Shown here: one piece after another, positions 27,967 through 37,486 of the stretch | How positions within the stretch are numbered: position 1 is the first letter of the stretch | Layout of the letters: each line of letters opens with the position of its first letter | DNA from: CAYHCE01 sp964355015 | GTDB taxonomy: Bacteria; Cyanobacteriota; Cyanobacteriia; PCC-6307; Cyanobiaceae | Assembly: GCA_964355015.1 (NCBI GenBank) | Contig: CAYHCE010000016.1 | Location: forward strand, 12,211 to 76,210 | Direction of reading: 5' to 3' | DNA: 64,000 nucleotides | The notes under the pieces: generated by a model | Told to the model about the DNA's origin: nothing | Databases searched by the model: none | Seen by the model: only the letters and a program-made list of their open reading frames with translations | Made by a program: the position numbers and the translations under genes

Positions 27967-28574
27967 GCAGCAGCGTTGCCGGCCTCGACAAGCGCCTGCA
28001 GGAGATCCTGACGCGGCCCGACTTTCTGGAGATGCGTGGCGTGGCCAAGGAGGTGCCGATCTTCATCCAGACCTACAGCCCCACCGATGACGAGCAGCTG
28101 CGGCTGGTGGTGCGCGGGGTGGAGCAGCACCTGCGCAAGCAGGGCCTGCGGGTGAAGCACGTGGATCTGTTTGAGCTGGTGTTGCGGCTGCTGGAGGCCA
28201 AGGGCTACCTCGATGTGGTGCTGCAGGAGGAGGCGAGCTGGAGCAAGAGCGACCTGTTCGACACCCTGCAGAACGTGGCGGAACCCACCTCCGCACTGGT
28301 GCCGAAGTTGATGGAGGAACTGGGCGATGCGCAGATCAGCCTGATCACCGGTTCGGGCCGCGTCTATCCGTTTCTGCGCACCCACACGATCCTGGAGGCG
28401 CTGCAGCCGGCGATGGTGCGCCACCCGGTGGTGATCTTCTTTCCCGGTGAGTATTCGCAGGATGCCGACGGCGGCTCCTACCTGCGGCTGTTCGGCACCA
28501 GCGCCGCCAGCAAGATCGAAAACCCGCATTACCGCGCCACCAACCTCGACTACTTCCACATCAAGAGCTCATGA
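27963..28574 (+). CDS. brxB: BREX protein BrxB (DUF1788)
   Basis: A 203-residue protein with the DUF1788 landmarks GLDKRLQEILTRPDFLEMRG, LFDTLQNVAEPTSALVPKL, ISLITGSGRVYPFLRTHTIL and VVIFFPGEYSQDADGGSYLR, ending NPHYRATNLDYFHIKS. BrxB is a conserved type 1 BREX subunit that associates with the other Brx proteins; its biochemical role is not settled. The length is standard. It overlaps brxA upstream and brxC downstream by four bases each. Confidence 0.94.
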   Translation: MSSSVAGLDKRLQEILTRPDFLEMRGVAKEVPIFIQTYSPTDDEQLRLVVRGVEQHLRKQGLRVKHVDLFELVLRLLEAKGYLDVVLQEEASWSKSDLFDTLQNVAEPTSALVPKLMEELGDAQISLITGSGRVYPFLRTHTILEALQPAMVRHPVVIFFPGEYSQDADGGSYLRLFGTSAASKIENPHYRATNLDYFHIKSS

Positions 28575-31500
28575 CTGCCTCCACCATCCAAGGGCTCTTC
28601 GCCAAGCCGGTTGATCGCCCGATCGACGGGGTGATCAAGGCCGATGACGAGCGCCATCTCCAGATCGAGCTGGAGGAGTACGTGGTGACCCGGGAGGTGA
28701 GCAAGGGTCTGGGAGCCTTCACCGACGCCTACCTGCACAACCCCACCGCCAATGGCGTCTGGATCTCGGGGTTCTTCGGATCGGGCAAGTCGCACCTGCT
28801 GAAGATGCTCTCGCTGATACTCGATGCTGAGAGACGGATCGGCACGGACCAGGAGGGCGAGCAGGGCAGCCGGCCGGTGGAGATCCTGCTGCCGAAGGTG
28901 GAAGACGAGATCATCCGCGCTGACCTCAAGAAGGCGGCGGCGATCCCGGCCCGCAGCCTGCTGTTCAACATCGACCAGAAGTTCGACGGCATCGGTGGCA
29001 CCCACGAGGCACCGATCCTTGAGGTGTTCATGAAGGTGCTCAACGAGCTGCAGGGGTACTACGGCAACCAGGGCTATGTGGCCCAGTTCGAGCACGACCT
29101 CGACAAGCGCGACCAGTTCGAGGTGTTCAAGCAGACCTATCAGCGGATCAATGGCCGCAGCTGGACCAACGACCGCGACGCCGTGGCCACGGTGACCAAA
29201 CGCAGCTTCGCCAAGGCCTATGCCGAGCAGTTCGGCGGAAGTGAAGACGACGCCATCAAAGTAGTCAACGATGCCAAGGACAGCTACCGCCTTTCGATCG
29301 AAGGCTTCGCCGCCCGCGTCAGGCAGTACCTCGATAGCCAGCCGCCGGGGTTCCGGCTCAACTTCTTTGTGGATGAGGCCGGCCAGTTCATCGGCCAGGA
29401 ACGCAGCCGCCTGCTGAACCTGCAGACCGTGGTGGAGAGCCTGGCCACCGCCACCGATGGCCGGGCCGCGGTGTTCATCACCTCCCAGGCCGACCTGGAG
29501 GGGATACTCGGCCAGGTGAAGTTCGAGCAGGCCGATGACCTGAGCAAGATCCAGGGCCGCTTCAAGACCAAGCTCACCCTGGCCAGCGCCGATGTGCAGG
29601 AGGTGATCCAACGGCGCCTGCTGGCCAAGACCCCGGAGGAGCCGGAGCAGCTGATCAACATCTACGAGCAGGAGAAGGACAACTTCACCACCCTGTTCCG
29701 CTTTGGTGATGGCTCGATTCAGCTCAAGGGCTGGAGCGACTGCCAGAGCTTCTGCGGGCTCTACCCCTTCCACCCCTACCAGCTGAGCCTGTTTCAGCAG
29801 GCGATCCAGAGCCTGGCCACCCACAGCATTTTCGAGGGCCGCAACATGGCGGTGGGGGAGCGCTCGATGCTCTCGGTGTGCCAGGAGGTGGCCAAGGCGA
29901 TCAAGGAACTGCCGGTGGGGCGGCTGGCCAGTTTCGATCAGCTCTACGACGGCATCCGCGATGTGATCCGGGCCGACAAGCAGCAGACGATGGTGACGGC
30001 TCAGAACCAGGTGGGCCCGCTGGAGCTGCGCATCCTCAAGGCGCTGTTCCTGCTCAAGTGGGTGCCGCAGTTCAAGAGCACGGCGCGCAACATCGCCATC
30101 CTCTTGATCCAGGAGCCCAACTTCGACATCCGCGCCCACGAGCAGGCGGTGAAGGAGGCCCTGATCAGCCTGGAGAGCCAGAGCTACCTGCAACGCAGCG
30201 GCGAGGTGTACGAGTTCCTCACCGACAAGGAAAAGGATGTGGAGCAGGAGATCAAGCGCACCGAGGTGTCGGACTCGGTGGTGATCAAGACCCTGCATGG
30301 GGTGGTGTTTGACGACGTGCTGCGCAGCAACAAGATCCGCTTCGAGGACAACGGCAACGACTACCCGTTCGCCCAGAAGATCGACGACGGCCTGGTGAAG
30401 GGCAAGGAGAGCGATGTGGTGGTGAATCTGGTGACGCCGGAGCACCCCCACTACGGCAATGAGGCGATCCTGCACAGCCGCAACATGGGCGGCACCGAGC
30501 TGATGGCGATCCTGCCGGCCCAGGGCCGGTTGCTCGATCAGCTCCGGAGCCAGCTCAAGACCGATCTCTACATCCGCCAGAACAGCGGCAGCGAAGACGA
30601 AGCCTTGAACTCGATCCTGGCGGTGCGGGCCCGGCAGAACACCGCACGCCGGCAGGAGATCAACCTGCTGGCCTCCGACCTGCTGCGCAAGGCCACGCTG
30701 GTGCTGAACGGCCAGACCCTCTCGGTGGGTGAGGGAGAGCCCGCCACCCGGTTCAGCAAGGCCTACCAGGAGCTGATCCGCTCGGCCTTCCCCAAGCTGA
30801 AGATGATCCGCGGCGTCTTCAGCGAAACCACCGTGGCCCAGGTGGTGAAGGAGCAGGACGACCTGCTCGATGGGCTGGCGCTGCAGCTCTCAGAAGCGGA
30901 GCAGGAGGTGCTGGTGGACGTGGAGCGGCAGCAGCAGCTGGGCCAGCGCCTCAGAGCGGAAGACCTGGTGCGCAAGTTTGAGGCGCGGCCCTACGGCTGG
31001 AGCCACTGGGCCACGCTCACCTTCGTGGCACGGCTGTACCGGCTCGGGAAGCTGGAGCTGCGGGATAAGGAACTGCTGAGCAGCAACGAGGTGATCGAGG
31101 CGCTCACCAACAGCCGCCGGCTGGGTGGGGTGAGCGTGCGCAAGCAGGAGCAGTTCGATGCCAGTGCGGTGAATGCGCTCAGGCGCTTCCACCAGGAGCT
31201 GTTCAACGCACAGAGCCTCGGCACCGATGCCCGCAGCACCTGCGAAGCCTTCCGGATGGCGATGGCGGAGGAAGCGCAGGACCTGCGCGAGCTGGCTGCT
31301 CAGACGAGCAGCTACCGGTTCCTGGCAGCGGTGAAGCCCTGGGCCGAGCAGGCCGAGGCGATGGCCAAGAAGGAGAACGGCTATCTGCTCACCCAGCTTG
31401 AGACCTACAAGCACGGCTGGCTGGATGCCGAAGAAGACCTGCTCACGCCGCTCAAGCAGTTCCTCAACGGCAACCAGAGAACGGTGTACGACCAGGTGCG

Positions 31501-32071
31501 GGCCTTTGAGACCCGCTATGGCGATGAGTTCGCCGATCTTCCGGCCGATCTGGTGCAACCCCTGCGGGCCCTGCTGAGCAGCAACAAGCCCTATGCGGGC
31601 GGCCTGATTCCCAAGGCCAACAACGCCATGGCCGAATTGCAGAAGCAACTGGAGCAGCGGCTGCAGCAGGCCCAGGCCGACGCCCTGCAGCAGATCAACG
31701 AACAGGAAACACGCCTCAAGGCCGACGCGGCCTTCCAGAAGCTCGATGCGGAGCAGCAGGCGCAGGTGCTTGCACCCACCGTCCAAGCCAAGGCAGATGT
31801 GCAAGGCGCCAGCAAGCCGGGCACGGCGGTGTTGCGGTTGAACCGCTACCGCACGGACGAGGTGCCCAAACAGCTTCAGCGCATGGCGGCCCTAGCGGCT
31901 CCCAAGGACGCGCCGCCGCCTGCAGCGATCACGGTGGTGGCGGCCTCGGCTCTCAAGGTGAGCTGCCCGCTCAGTCAGATCACCACCAGCGCCGAGCTGC
32001 AGCAGTGGCTTGATGCCCTGCGCGCTGCTGCCCAAGCCGAGCTGGATCAAGGGCACCGGATCAGCCTCTGA
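28571..32071 (+). CDS. brxC: BREX protein BrxC (large P-loop ATPase)
   Basis: A 1166-residue ATPase, the expected size for type 1 BrxC. Residues 67-74 are the Walker A motif GFFGSGKS, followed by HLLKMLSLIL. A likely Walker B is FRLNFFVDEAGQFIG near residues 258-272. The C-terminal third is strongly helical and Gln/Leu-rich (QKQLEQRLQQAQADALQQIN), predicted coiled coil. BrxC is needed for both defence and host DNA methylation in studied type 1 systems. The ATG overlaps the brxB stop; 48 bases separate its stop from pglX. Confidence 0.95.
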   Translation: MTASTIQGLFAKPVDRPIDGVIKADDERHLQIELEEYVVTREVSKGLGAFTDAYLHNPTANGVWISGFFGSGKSHLLKMLSLILDAERRIGTDQEGEQGSRPVEILLPKVEDEIIRADLKKAAAIPARSLLFNIDQKFDGIGGTHEAPILEVFMKVLNELQGYYGNQGYVAQFEHDLDKRDQFEVFKQTYQRINGRSWTNDRDAVATVTKRSFAKAYAEQFGGSEDDAIKVVNDAKDSYRLSIEGFAARVRQYLDSQPPGFRLNFFVDEAGQFIGQERSRLLNLQTVVESLATATDGRAAVFITSQADLEGILGQVKFEQADDLSKIQGRFKTKLTLASADVQEVIQRRLLAKTPEEPEQLINIYEQEKDNFTTLFRFGDGSIQLKGWSDCQSFCGLYPFHPYQLSLFQQAIQSLATHSIFEGRNMAVGERSMLSVCQEVAKAIKELPVGRLASFDQLYDGIRDVIRADKQQTMVTAQNQVGPLELRILKALFLLKWVPQFKSTARNIAILLIQEPNFDIRAHEQAVKEALISLESQSYLQRSGEVYEFLTDKEKDVEQEIKRTEVSDSVVIKTLHGVVFDDVLRSNKIRFEDNGNDYPFAQKIDDGLVKGKESDVVVNLVTPEHPHYGNEAILHSRNMGGTELMAILPAQGRLLDQLRSQLKTDLYIRQNSGSEDEALNSILAVRARQNTARRQEINLLASDLLRKATLVLNGQTLSVGEGEPATRFSKAYQELIRSAFPKLKMIRGVFSETTVAQVVKEQDDLLDGLALQLSEAEQEVLVDVERQQQLGQRLRAEDLVRKFEARPYGWSHWATLTFVARLYRLGKLELRDKELLSSNEVIEALTNSRRLGGVSVRKQEQFDASAVNALRRFHQELFNAQSLGTDARSTCEAFRMAMAEEAQDLRELAAQTSSYRFLAAVKPWAEQAEAMAKKENGYLLTQLETYKHGWLDAEEDLLTPLKQFLNGNQRTVYDQVRAFETRYGDEFADLPADLVQPLRALLSSNKPYAGGLIPKANNAMAELQKQLEQRLQQAQADALQQINEQETRLKADAAFQKLDAEQQAQVLAPTVQAKADVQGASKPGTAVLRLNRYRTDEVPKQLQRMAALAAPKDAPPPAAITVVAASALKVSCPLSQITTSAELQQWLDALRAAAQAELDQGHRISL

Positions 32072-32119
32072 TCACACCCATTCTCTTCTTTCAACCACCC
32101 ACCGATCGAGTCCTGATCC

Positions 32120-35100
32120 ATGCCCGTCAATACCGCCGCCCTCAAGACCTTCGCCCCAGCGATGCGCCGGCAGTTGCTGGAGGCGGTGGGCCGGAAGCTG
32201 GATCTGCTACTGCTCAGCCAGACCCCCGACACGCTCAGCACCTACACCAGGCAGATCGCCGAGCTGCGCGAGCAGGAAGCGGAGAACCGCGAGCAACTGC
32301 TGGAGCGGGTGGCCTACACCTGGTTCAACCGGCTCTGCGCGCTGCGCTATCTGGATGCCCGGGGCTGGCACCCCTTTGGCTGCAAGGTTCTTATGCCTGC
32401 CGCCGAGGGCGAAACTCAGCCGGAACTGCTCAGGCTGATGCGGGCGGGAAATTTGCCTGCGGCTCTGAAAGGCCACACAAGCGAAAGTCGCCTGCATGGA
32501 CTGCTGGATGGCAAGTTCCAAACAGCGCATGCTGGCGCTGATCCCCAGGGGGAGGTATATCGCGAGCTGGTGCTCGCCACCTGCCGCTGCTATCACGAGC
32601 TGCTGCCGAATCTGTTTGAAGGGCTCGACGATGCCAGCGAATTGTTGCTGCCCGATGACCTGCTCAGCGATGGCTCGATCGCCGGCGGCTTCCGCCGCCA
32701 GATCAGTGATGACGATTGCCAGGATGTGGAGAGCCTGGGCTGGCTTTATCAGTTCTATATCGCCGAGAAGAAAGATGAGGTGATGGTCCGCAAGAAGGCG
32801 GTGCCCACCGAAGACATCCCGGCCGTCACCCAGCTCTTCACCCCGCACTGGATCGTGCGCTATCTGGTGGAGAACTCCCTAGGCCGGCTCTGGCTGCTGA
32901 ATCGGCCATCCTCACGGCTTAAGGCGCAGATGCCCTATTACATTGAGGGGGAAGCCGAAACCGACTTTCTGAAGATCAACAAGCCAGAAGAGATCAAGCT
33001 GCTGGATCCGGCCTGCGGCAGCGGGCACATGCTCACCTACGCCTTCGACCTGCTCACCCTCATCTACGAGGAGGAAGGCTACGCGCCCACCGAGATTCCC
33101 GCCCTCATCATGCGGCACAATCTGCACGGGCTGGAGATCTGCCCCCGCGCCGCCCAGCTCGCCCAGCTGGCTCTCGTCTTCAAGGCCCGGGGAAAGTCCC
33201 GTCGCTTCTTCCAGCCGGAACACCTCGTCCGGCCCCGCATCATCGAGCTGCGCGACGTGCGCTTCGCGGAAAACGAGCTGCGCGACTACATCCACGCCCT
33301 CGGGCTGGGCGACCTCTTCAATCAGCCCATGATCCGGCTGCTCCACCAGTTCGAGGAGGCGAAGAACTTCGGCTCGCTCATCCAGCCGTGCCTCGACGAA
33401 CGGGCCATCGCCAACGCCCGCCGCGCCATGGCTGCTGCTGAAAACCGTGCGAAGGACCTCGGCGGCCAGCTCTTCCTGAGCGAGACGCACCTCAAAGTCC
33501 TGCGCGTGCTCGAACAAGCCGAGGCGCTCACCCAGCGGTATCACGTCGTCGTCGCCAATCCGCCGTATATGGGCAGCGGTGGGATGAACGTAGAGACGAA
33601 AGAATTCGCTCTGGCCGAATACCCTGATGTCAAATCCAACCTGTTTTCAATGTTCATTGCCCGAATATTGCGAACCGTTAAGCCGGGAGGAGAGATTGGA
33701 GTGATGACTCCAATTTCTTGGATGTCACTAGCCTCATATCGAGAACTCAGATCGACAATTCTGAATGAAAGCACGATCACGACTTTTGTGCAGCCCGAAT
33801 ACAATGCCTTTTGGGACTCGGCGCATGTCGCGATTTGCGCCTTTACGCTACACGCCAAACACATTGAGAATTACAAAGGCGTTTACATTAATCTTGCCGG
33901 GTGCTTTGGATCAGAAAAGCAGTCAGCCAAAACGCTTGAGGCGATTCGAGATTCCGCTTGTAAGTTTCGCTTTCGAGCCAGCGGCTCAGATTTTGCGCAG
34001 ATTCCAGGGAGTCCAATTGCATATTGGATCAAAGGCATATCCAATTTTAAGGGAAGAAGGATTGGCGACATCTTCTTTTCTGGTGGGCGAAACAAGACCC
34101 ACAATAATGAAGAGTATCTTCGTTATTCCTGGGAGATATCTGCAACTGGAGCGCGTTGGGCCAATTACGCCAATGGCGGCAACTTCAGGAAGTATGCCGG
34201 CAACAATTTAGAGGTCGTGGATTGGTCACCTGAAGCAAGAGCTTTTTACGAATCAAACGGTGGATTGTTGAATGAAAAATTCTGGGGCAAAGAAGGCATT
34301 ACTTGGTCATTGATTACTTCCGCCATCTGCGGATTCAGACTCAAATCGAGCGATCAATTCTACAGCTCCGGATCGCCAACCATCTTTAATAGGGAGTTCG
34401 AGTGTGACTACACGGCTTTGGGATATTTGAATTCACCAGTTGCGAGCTATTTCCTCAGGGGAATTACGCCAACGGTCAATACAACGGTCAATGATGTGTT
34501 CGCACTTCCGTTCCCCAATTGCCCTTTTCCCCAGCGACTGGTCGGCGATGTAAGGACGTGCATTTCCATTGCCCGCACCGACTGGGACAACTTCGAGACC
34601 TCGTGGGACTTCCGCGACCAGCCGTTGCTGCGGCCGGGGCTGAAGGGCGCGACGCTGGAGGCGAGCTGGCGGAATTGGGAGGCGCAGAGCACCGCCGCCA
34701 TCCGCCGGATGCAGGAGCTGGAGACGGAGAACAACCGGCTCTTCATCGCCGCCTACGGCCTCGACGGCGAGTTGCAGCCCGAAGTGCCCGAGGCGCAAAT
34801 CACCCTCGCCCGCGCCGAGGCCCGCCGCGACATGGCGGCCTTCCTCTCCTATGCCGTCGGCTGCATGATGGGCCGCTATTCCCCCGACCACCCCGGCCTC
34901 ATCCTCGCCAACGCCGGCGACACCCTGCGTGAGTTTCTGGAAAAAGTGGGGAAGCCCCTTGCCAATCTCACCTTCGCCCCCGACGAGGACGGCATCCTCC
35001 CCGTGCTGGATGGCGAATGGTTTGAAGACGACATCGTCGCCCGCAGCCGCGAGTTTCTAGCGGTCACCTTCCCCGAGAGCAGCGTCGCCGAAAACCTGCG

Positions 35101-35569
35101 CTTTATCGAGGAGTCGCTCGGCAAAGACATCCGCAAGTACTTCTGCAGCGAGTTCTACAAGGACCACCTGCAGACCTACAAGAAGCGGCCCATCTACTGG
35201 ATGGTGCAGAGCCCCAGGAAGGGCTTCGCCTGCCTGATCTACCTGCACCGCTACACCAAGGACACCCTCAACCAGGTGCTCAACATCTACTTCCGGCCCT
35301 ACCTGCAGAAGCTGGAAGCCCGCCTGGCCCAGCTCGGCCTCGACCAGCTCAACGATTCCCTCCCCACCCGGGATCGCACTGCTGCCCGCAAGGAGGCCGA
35401 GAAGATCACCAAGGTGCTCAAGGAATGTCAGGCATGGGAGCAGGACGCCCTCCTGCCCCTGGCCCAGCAGCGCATCGAGCTCGACCTCGATCACGGCGTG
35501 AAGGTGAACTATCTCAAGCTGCAGGACGTGTTGGCACCGATCCCGGGGCTGGCGGCGAAGGAGGAGTGA
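32120..35569 (+). CDS. pglX: BREX adenine-specific DNA methyltransferase PglX (BrxX)
   Basis: A 1149-residue N6-adenine methyltransferase that marks host DNA in BREX. SAM-binding motif I is LLDPACGSGHMLTYAFD at about residues 294-310, and the catalytic motif IV is NPPYMGSGG at about residue 478. An N-terminal helical segment (REQEAENREQLLERVAYTWF) and a long C-terminal region (ELETENNRLFIAAYGLDGEL, CMMGRYSPDHPG) are as in the family. Bases about 33570-34550, just after motif IV where the target-recognition region lies, are clearly AT-richer than the rest, indicating a replaced specificity segment. The frame is intact. Confidence 0.96.
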   Translation: MPVNTAALKTFAPAMRRQLLEAVGRKLDLLLLSQTPDTLSTYTRQIAELREQEAENREQLLERVAYTWFNRLCALRYLDARGWHPFGCKVLMPAAEGETQPELLRLMRAGNLPAALKGHTSESRLHGLLDGKFQTAHAGADPQGEVYRELVLATCRCYHELLPNLFEGLDDASELLLPDDLLSDGSIAGGFRRQISDDDCQDVESLGWLYQFYIAEKKDEVMVRKKAVPTEDIPAVTQLFTPHWIVRYLVENSLGRLWLLNRPSSRLKAQMPYYIEGEAETDFLKINKPEEIKLLDPACGSGHMLTYAFDLLTLIYEEEGYAPTEIPALIMRHNLHGLEICPRAAQLAQLALVFKARGKSRRFFQPEHLVRPRIIELRDVRFAENELRDYIHALGLGDLFNQPMIRLLHQFEEAKNFGSLIQPCLDERAIANARRAMAAAENRAKDLGGQLFLSETHLKVLRVLEQAEALTQRYHVVVANPPYMGSGGMNVETKEFALAEYPDVKSNLFSMFIARILRTVKPGGEIGVMTPISWMSLASYRELRSTILNESTITTFVQPEYNAFWDSAHVAICAFTLHAKHIENYKGVYINLAGCFGSEKQSAKTLEAIRDSACKFRFRASGSDFAQIPGSPIAYWIKGISNFKGRRIGDIFFSGGRNKTHNNEEYLRYSWEISATGARWANYANGGNFRKYAGNNLEVVDWSPEARAFYESNGGLLNEKFWGKEGITWSLITSAICGFRLKSSDQFYSSGSPTIFNREFECDYTALGYLNSPVASYFLRGITPTVNTTVNDVFALPFPNCPFPQRLVGDVRTCISIARTDWDNFETSWDFRDQPLLRPGLKGATLEASWRNWEAQSTAAIRRMQELETENNRLFIAAYGLDGELQPEVPEAQITLARAEARRDMAAFLSYAVGCMMGRYSPDHPGLILANAGDTLREFLEKVGKPLANLTFAPDEDGILPVLDGEWFEDDIVARSREFLAVTFPESSVAENLRFIEESLGKDIRKYFCSEFYKDHLQTYKKRPIYWMVQSPRKGFACLIYLHRYTKDTLNQVLNIYFRPYLQKLEARLAQLGLDQLNDSLPTRDRTAARKEAEKITKVLKECQAWEQDALLPLAQQRIELDLDHGVKVNYLKLQDVLAPIPGLAAKEE

Positions 35570-35580
35570 GGCCCAACGCA

Positions 35581-37023
35581 ATGCAGAGATCGGTTGCTGA
35601 GTTACTCACCACTCCCGAGGGCAAGACCTTCGAGTGCAAGCGGGATCTCTCTTCGCCGATCAACCTGCTCAAGACACTGGTGGCTTTCGCCAACAGCGCG
35701 GGTGGGGTCCTGTTGATCGGCGTTGCCGATGCAACCCGTGACGTGCTCGGCATGGCTGATCCTTTGCTGGCTGAGGAGCAGCTCTGCAACCTGATTGCCG
35801 ATGGCATCGCACCGCGGCTGGTGCCCAATGTGGAACTGGTGGCCCACGCTGAGCTCAACCTGTTGCTGGTGGAGGTGTTCCCCAGCAGCCAGCGCCCGCA
35901 CCACCTCATCAAGCAGGGCCCCGACAACGGTGTTTATGTGCGTCTGGCTTCCACCAACCGTCAGGCAGACCCAGCCCTGATCGATGAGTTGCGCCGCACC
36001 GTGAGCGGTGCCGCCTTTGACGAGCAGCCCATGGCGGAGCTCTCGTCTGCCGACCTCGATCAGGTGGCGATCACCTCGGCCTTTGCCGATATCCGAGCCA
36101 TCTCCAGCCAGGACCTGAATAGCCTGCGCATCCTGACCACACTCCAAGGCCGTGAGGTCCCCACCGCCGGAGGTGTTCTGCTGTTTGGCCGGGACCGTCA
36201 ACGTTGCTTCCCTGATGCCTGGGTGCAGTGCGCTCGCTTTGTGGGCACCACCAAGGCGGGGATCTTTGATCAGCTCGACATCCAGGCATCCCTGCCGCAG
36301 GCTTTGGACGACGCTCTGGCTTTTCTCAAGAAGCATGCCGTGCGTTCAGCCGAGTTCCAGGAGCTGCAGCGCGTGGATCGCTGGAGCATTCCACTCGCGA
36401 GCCTCAGAGAAGCTCTGACCAATGCCCTGGTGCATGCCGACTACTCCCAGTGCGGCGCACCGATCCGCGTGGCCTATTTCGATGATCGGATCGAGATCGA
36501 AAACCCGGGTGTGCTCCTTCCTGGCCTGAGCCTCGAGGATCTGCCGCGCGGCATTTCGCGCCTGCGTAATCGCGTGATCAGCCGGGTGTTTCGCGAACTC
36601 GGTCTGATTGAACAGTGGGGCAGTGGCGTACCGGTGATCCTGGAGGAAGCTGCAAGCCAGCAACTGCCGCCGCCGCGTTTCGAGGAGATCGGCCTGCGCT
36701 TCAGGGTGACGCTGCCCCTAGCCGAACCCATCGCGCCGGCTCAGGGGCAGAGTCGCCTCAGGGGGGCAGAGTCAGGGGCAGAGTCGGGGGCAGAGTCGCC
36801 GTCAGGGGCAGAGTCGCTGAGCGAGAAGGTGCTCCAGGCTCTGATGCAGGGGCCCCTGAGCAAGTCGGAGATTGCCCAGGCGCTGGGGCGCGATTCTGTA
36901 TCTGGCGCGCTCAACCGAGCCATCCGCCAGCTGCTCGACCGTGAGGAGATCGGCTACACCCTGCCCGACACACCGAACAGCCGCCTGCAGAAATATCGCC
37001 CCCTCAGAGGATTGCGGCCATGA
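35581..37023 (+). CDS. AlbA-type DNA-binding/ATPase regulator in the BREX operon
   Basis: About 480 residues. The N-terminus is a Schlafen/AlbA_2 domain (GKTFECKRDLSSPINLLKTL, AFANSAGGVLLIGVAD). The middle has a GHKL-type ATPase region with REALTNALVHADYS, IEIENPGVLLPGLS and LGLIEQWGSGVPVI. The C-terminus has a winged-helix segment (GPLSKSEIAQALGRDSVSGA). Proteins of this plan are annotated as transcriptional regulators or RecG-like and recur in BREX loci. A GAES-repeat linker (bases 36743-36817) joins the ATPase and HTH parts. ATG 35581 lies 11 bases after the pglX stop; the frame open from 35425 is inside pglX. Confidence 0.88.
   Translation: MQRSVAELLTTPEGKTFECKRDLSSPINLLKTLVAFANSAGGVLLIGVADATRDVLGMADPLLAEEQLCNLIADGIAPRLVPNVELVAHAELNLLLVEVFPSSQRPHHLIKQGPDNGVYVRLASTNRQADPALIDELRRTVSGAAFDEQPMAELSSADLDQVAITSAFADIRAISSQDLNSLRILTTLQGREVPTAGGVLLFGRDRQRCFPDAWVQCARFVGTTKAGIFDQLDIQASLPQALDDALAFLKKHAVRSAEFQELQRVDRWSIPLASLREALTNALVHADYSQCGAPIRVAYFDDRIEIENPGVLLPGLSLEDLPRGISRLRNRVISRVFRELGLIEQWGSGVPVILEEAASQQLPPPRFEEIGLRFRVTLPLAEPIAPAQGQSRLRGAESGAESGAESPSGAESLSEKVLQALMQGPLSKSEIAQALGRDSVSGALNRAIRQLLDREEIGYTLPDTPNSRLQKYRPLRGLRP
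36743..36817 (+). repeat. In-gene tandem repeat encoding GAES units
   Basis: Five imperfect copies of ggggcagagtc occur between 36743 and 36817, spaced by 1-12 bases and kept in frame, giving repeated Gly-Ala-Glu-Ser units in the linker of the AlbA-type regulator. Short repeats of this kind can change copy number by slippage. Confidence 0.7.
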
Positions 37024-37157
37024 TCAGCACCAATCGCCTTAGAAGGTCCCCAACAGGCTGTCGCACCGCCACCCGCAACACGGCGGATTTTGAAGGGATC
37101 GGACTGGCCCTGATCAATCCCTGGCCGGCGGCATGAGCAACCAGAACTGCCTCCCAA

Positions 37158-37228
37158 CCACTCGGGATCTCAATAAACGCCATCCATTAGGAATCCTGCT
37201 ATTGTGCGTTTATTGAGATTCCGAGTGG
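37158..37228. promoter_or_regulatory. Large inverted repeat, probable HipB operator/promoter
   Basis: The arms at 37158-37180 (ccactcgggatctcaataaa + cgc) and 37206-37228 are reverse complements over 23 positions with a single mismatch, separated by 25 bases. The right arm ends three bases before the hipB ATG. HipB proteins repress their own operon by binding palindromes, so this is the expected autoregulatory site, overlapping the promoter and ribosome-binding region. Confidence 0.72.
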
Positions 37229-37231
37229 GCC

Positions 37232-37486
37232 ATGGCCGCCGAGGAGCAGGTGATACGTGCCCCTGCCCAGCTGGGCTTGCTCCTCAGGGGTGTCCGGCGA
37301 CAGCAGGGGGTGAGCCAGCAGGATCTGGCCCTCAAGGCCGGTGGCACCAGCCAGGCCCGGCTCTCCCAGCTCGAGTTGCAGCCGGGGCGGCTCACCGTGG
37401 AGCGCCTGCTGTTGATCCTGGCGGCTCTCGATCTCGAGCTGGTGGTACGGCCGCGTCAAGGCTCCATCGAGCCGGCCGAGTGGTGA
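37232..37486 (+). CDS. hipB: HipB-type antitoxin, HTH transcriptional regulator
   Basis: An 84-residue Xre/HipB helix-turn-helix protein: LGLLLRGVRRQQGVSQQDLA, then GGTSQARLSQLELQPGRLTV and ERLLLILAALDLELVVRPR. HipB binds operator DNA and holds the HipA kinase inactive. It directly follows the 23-bp inverted repeat and overlaps hipA by one base (TGATG), the standard antitoxin-first order. It is embedded in the BREX operon between the AlbA-type regulator and pglZ, after a 208-base gap that is otherwise empty. Confidence 0.9.
   Translation: MAAEEQVIRAPAQLGLLLRGVRRQQGVSQQDLALKAGGTSQARLSQLELQPGRLTVERLLLILAALDLELVVRPRQGSIEPAEW

Noticed and set aside
28550..30475. 641-codon minus-strand ORF
   Set aside because: Antisense to brxC; Leu/Val/His-rich mirror text with no motif.
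36743..36817. Possible CRISPR-like repeat
   Set aside because: Units are 11 bases, nearly adjacent and inside a coding frame; no unique spacers.
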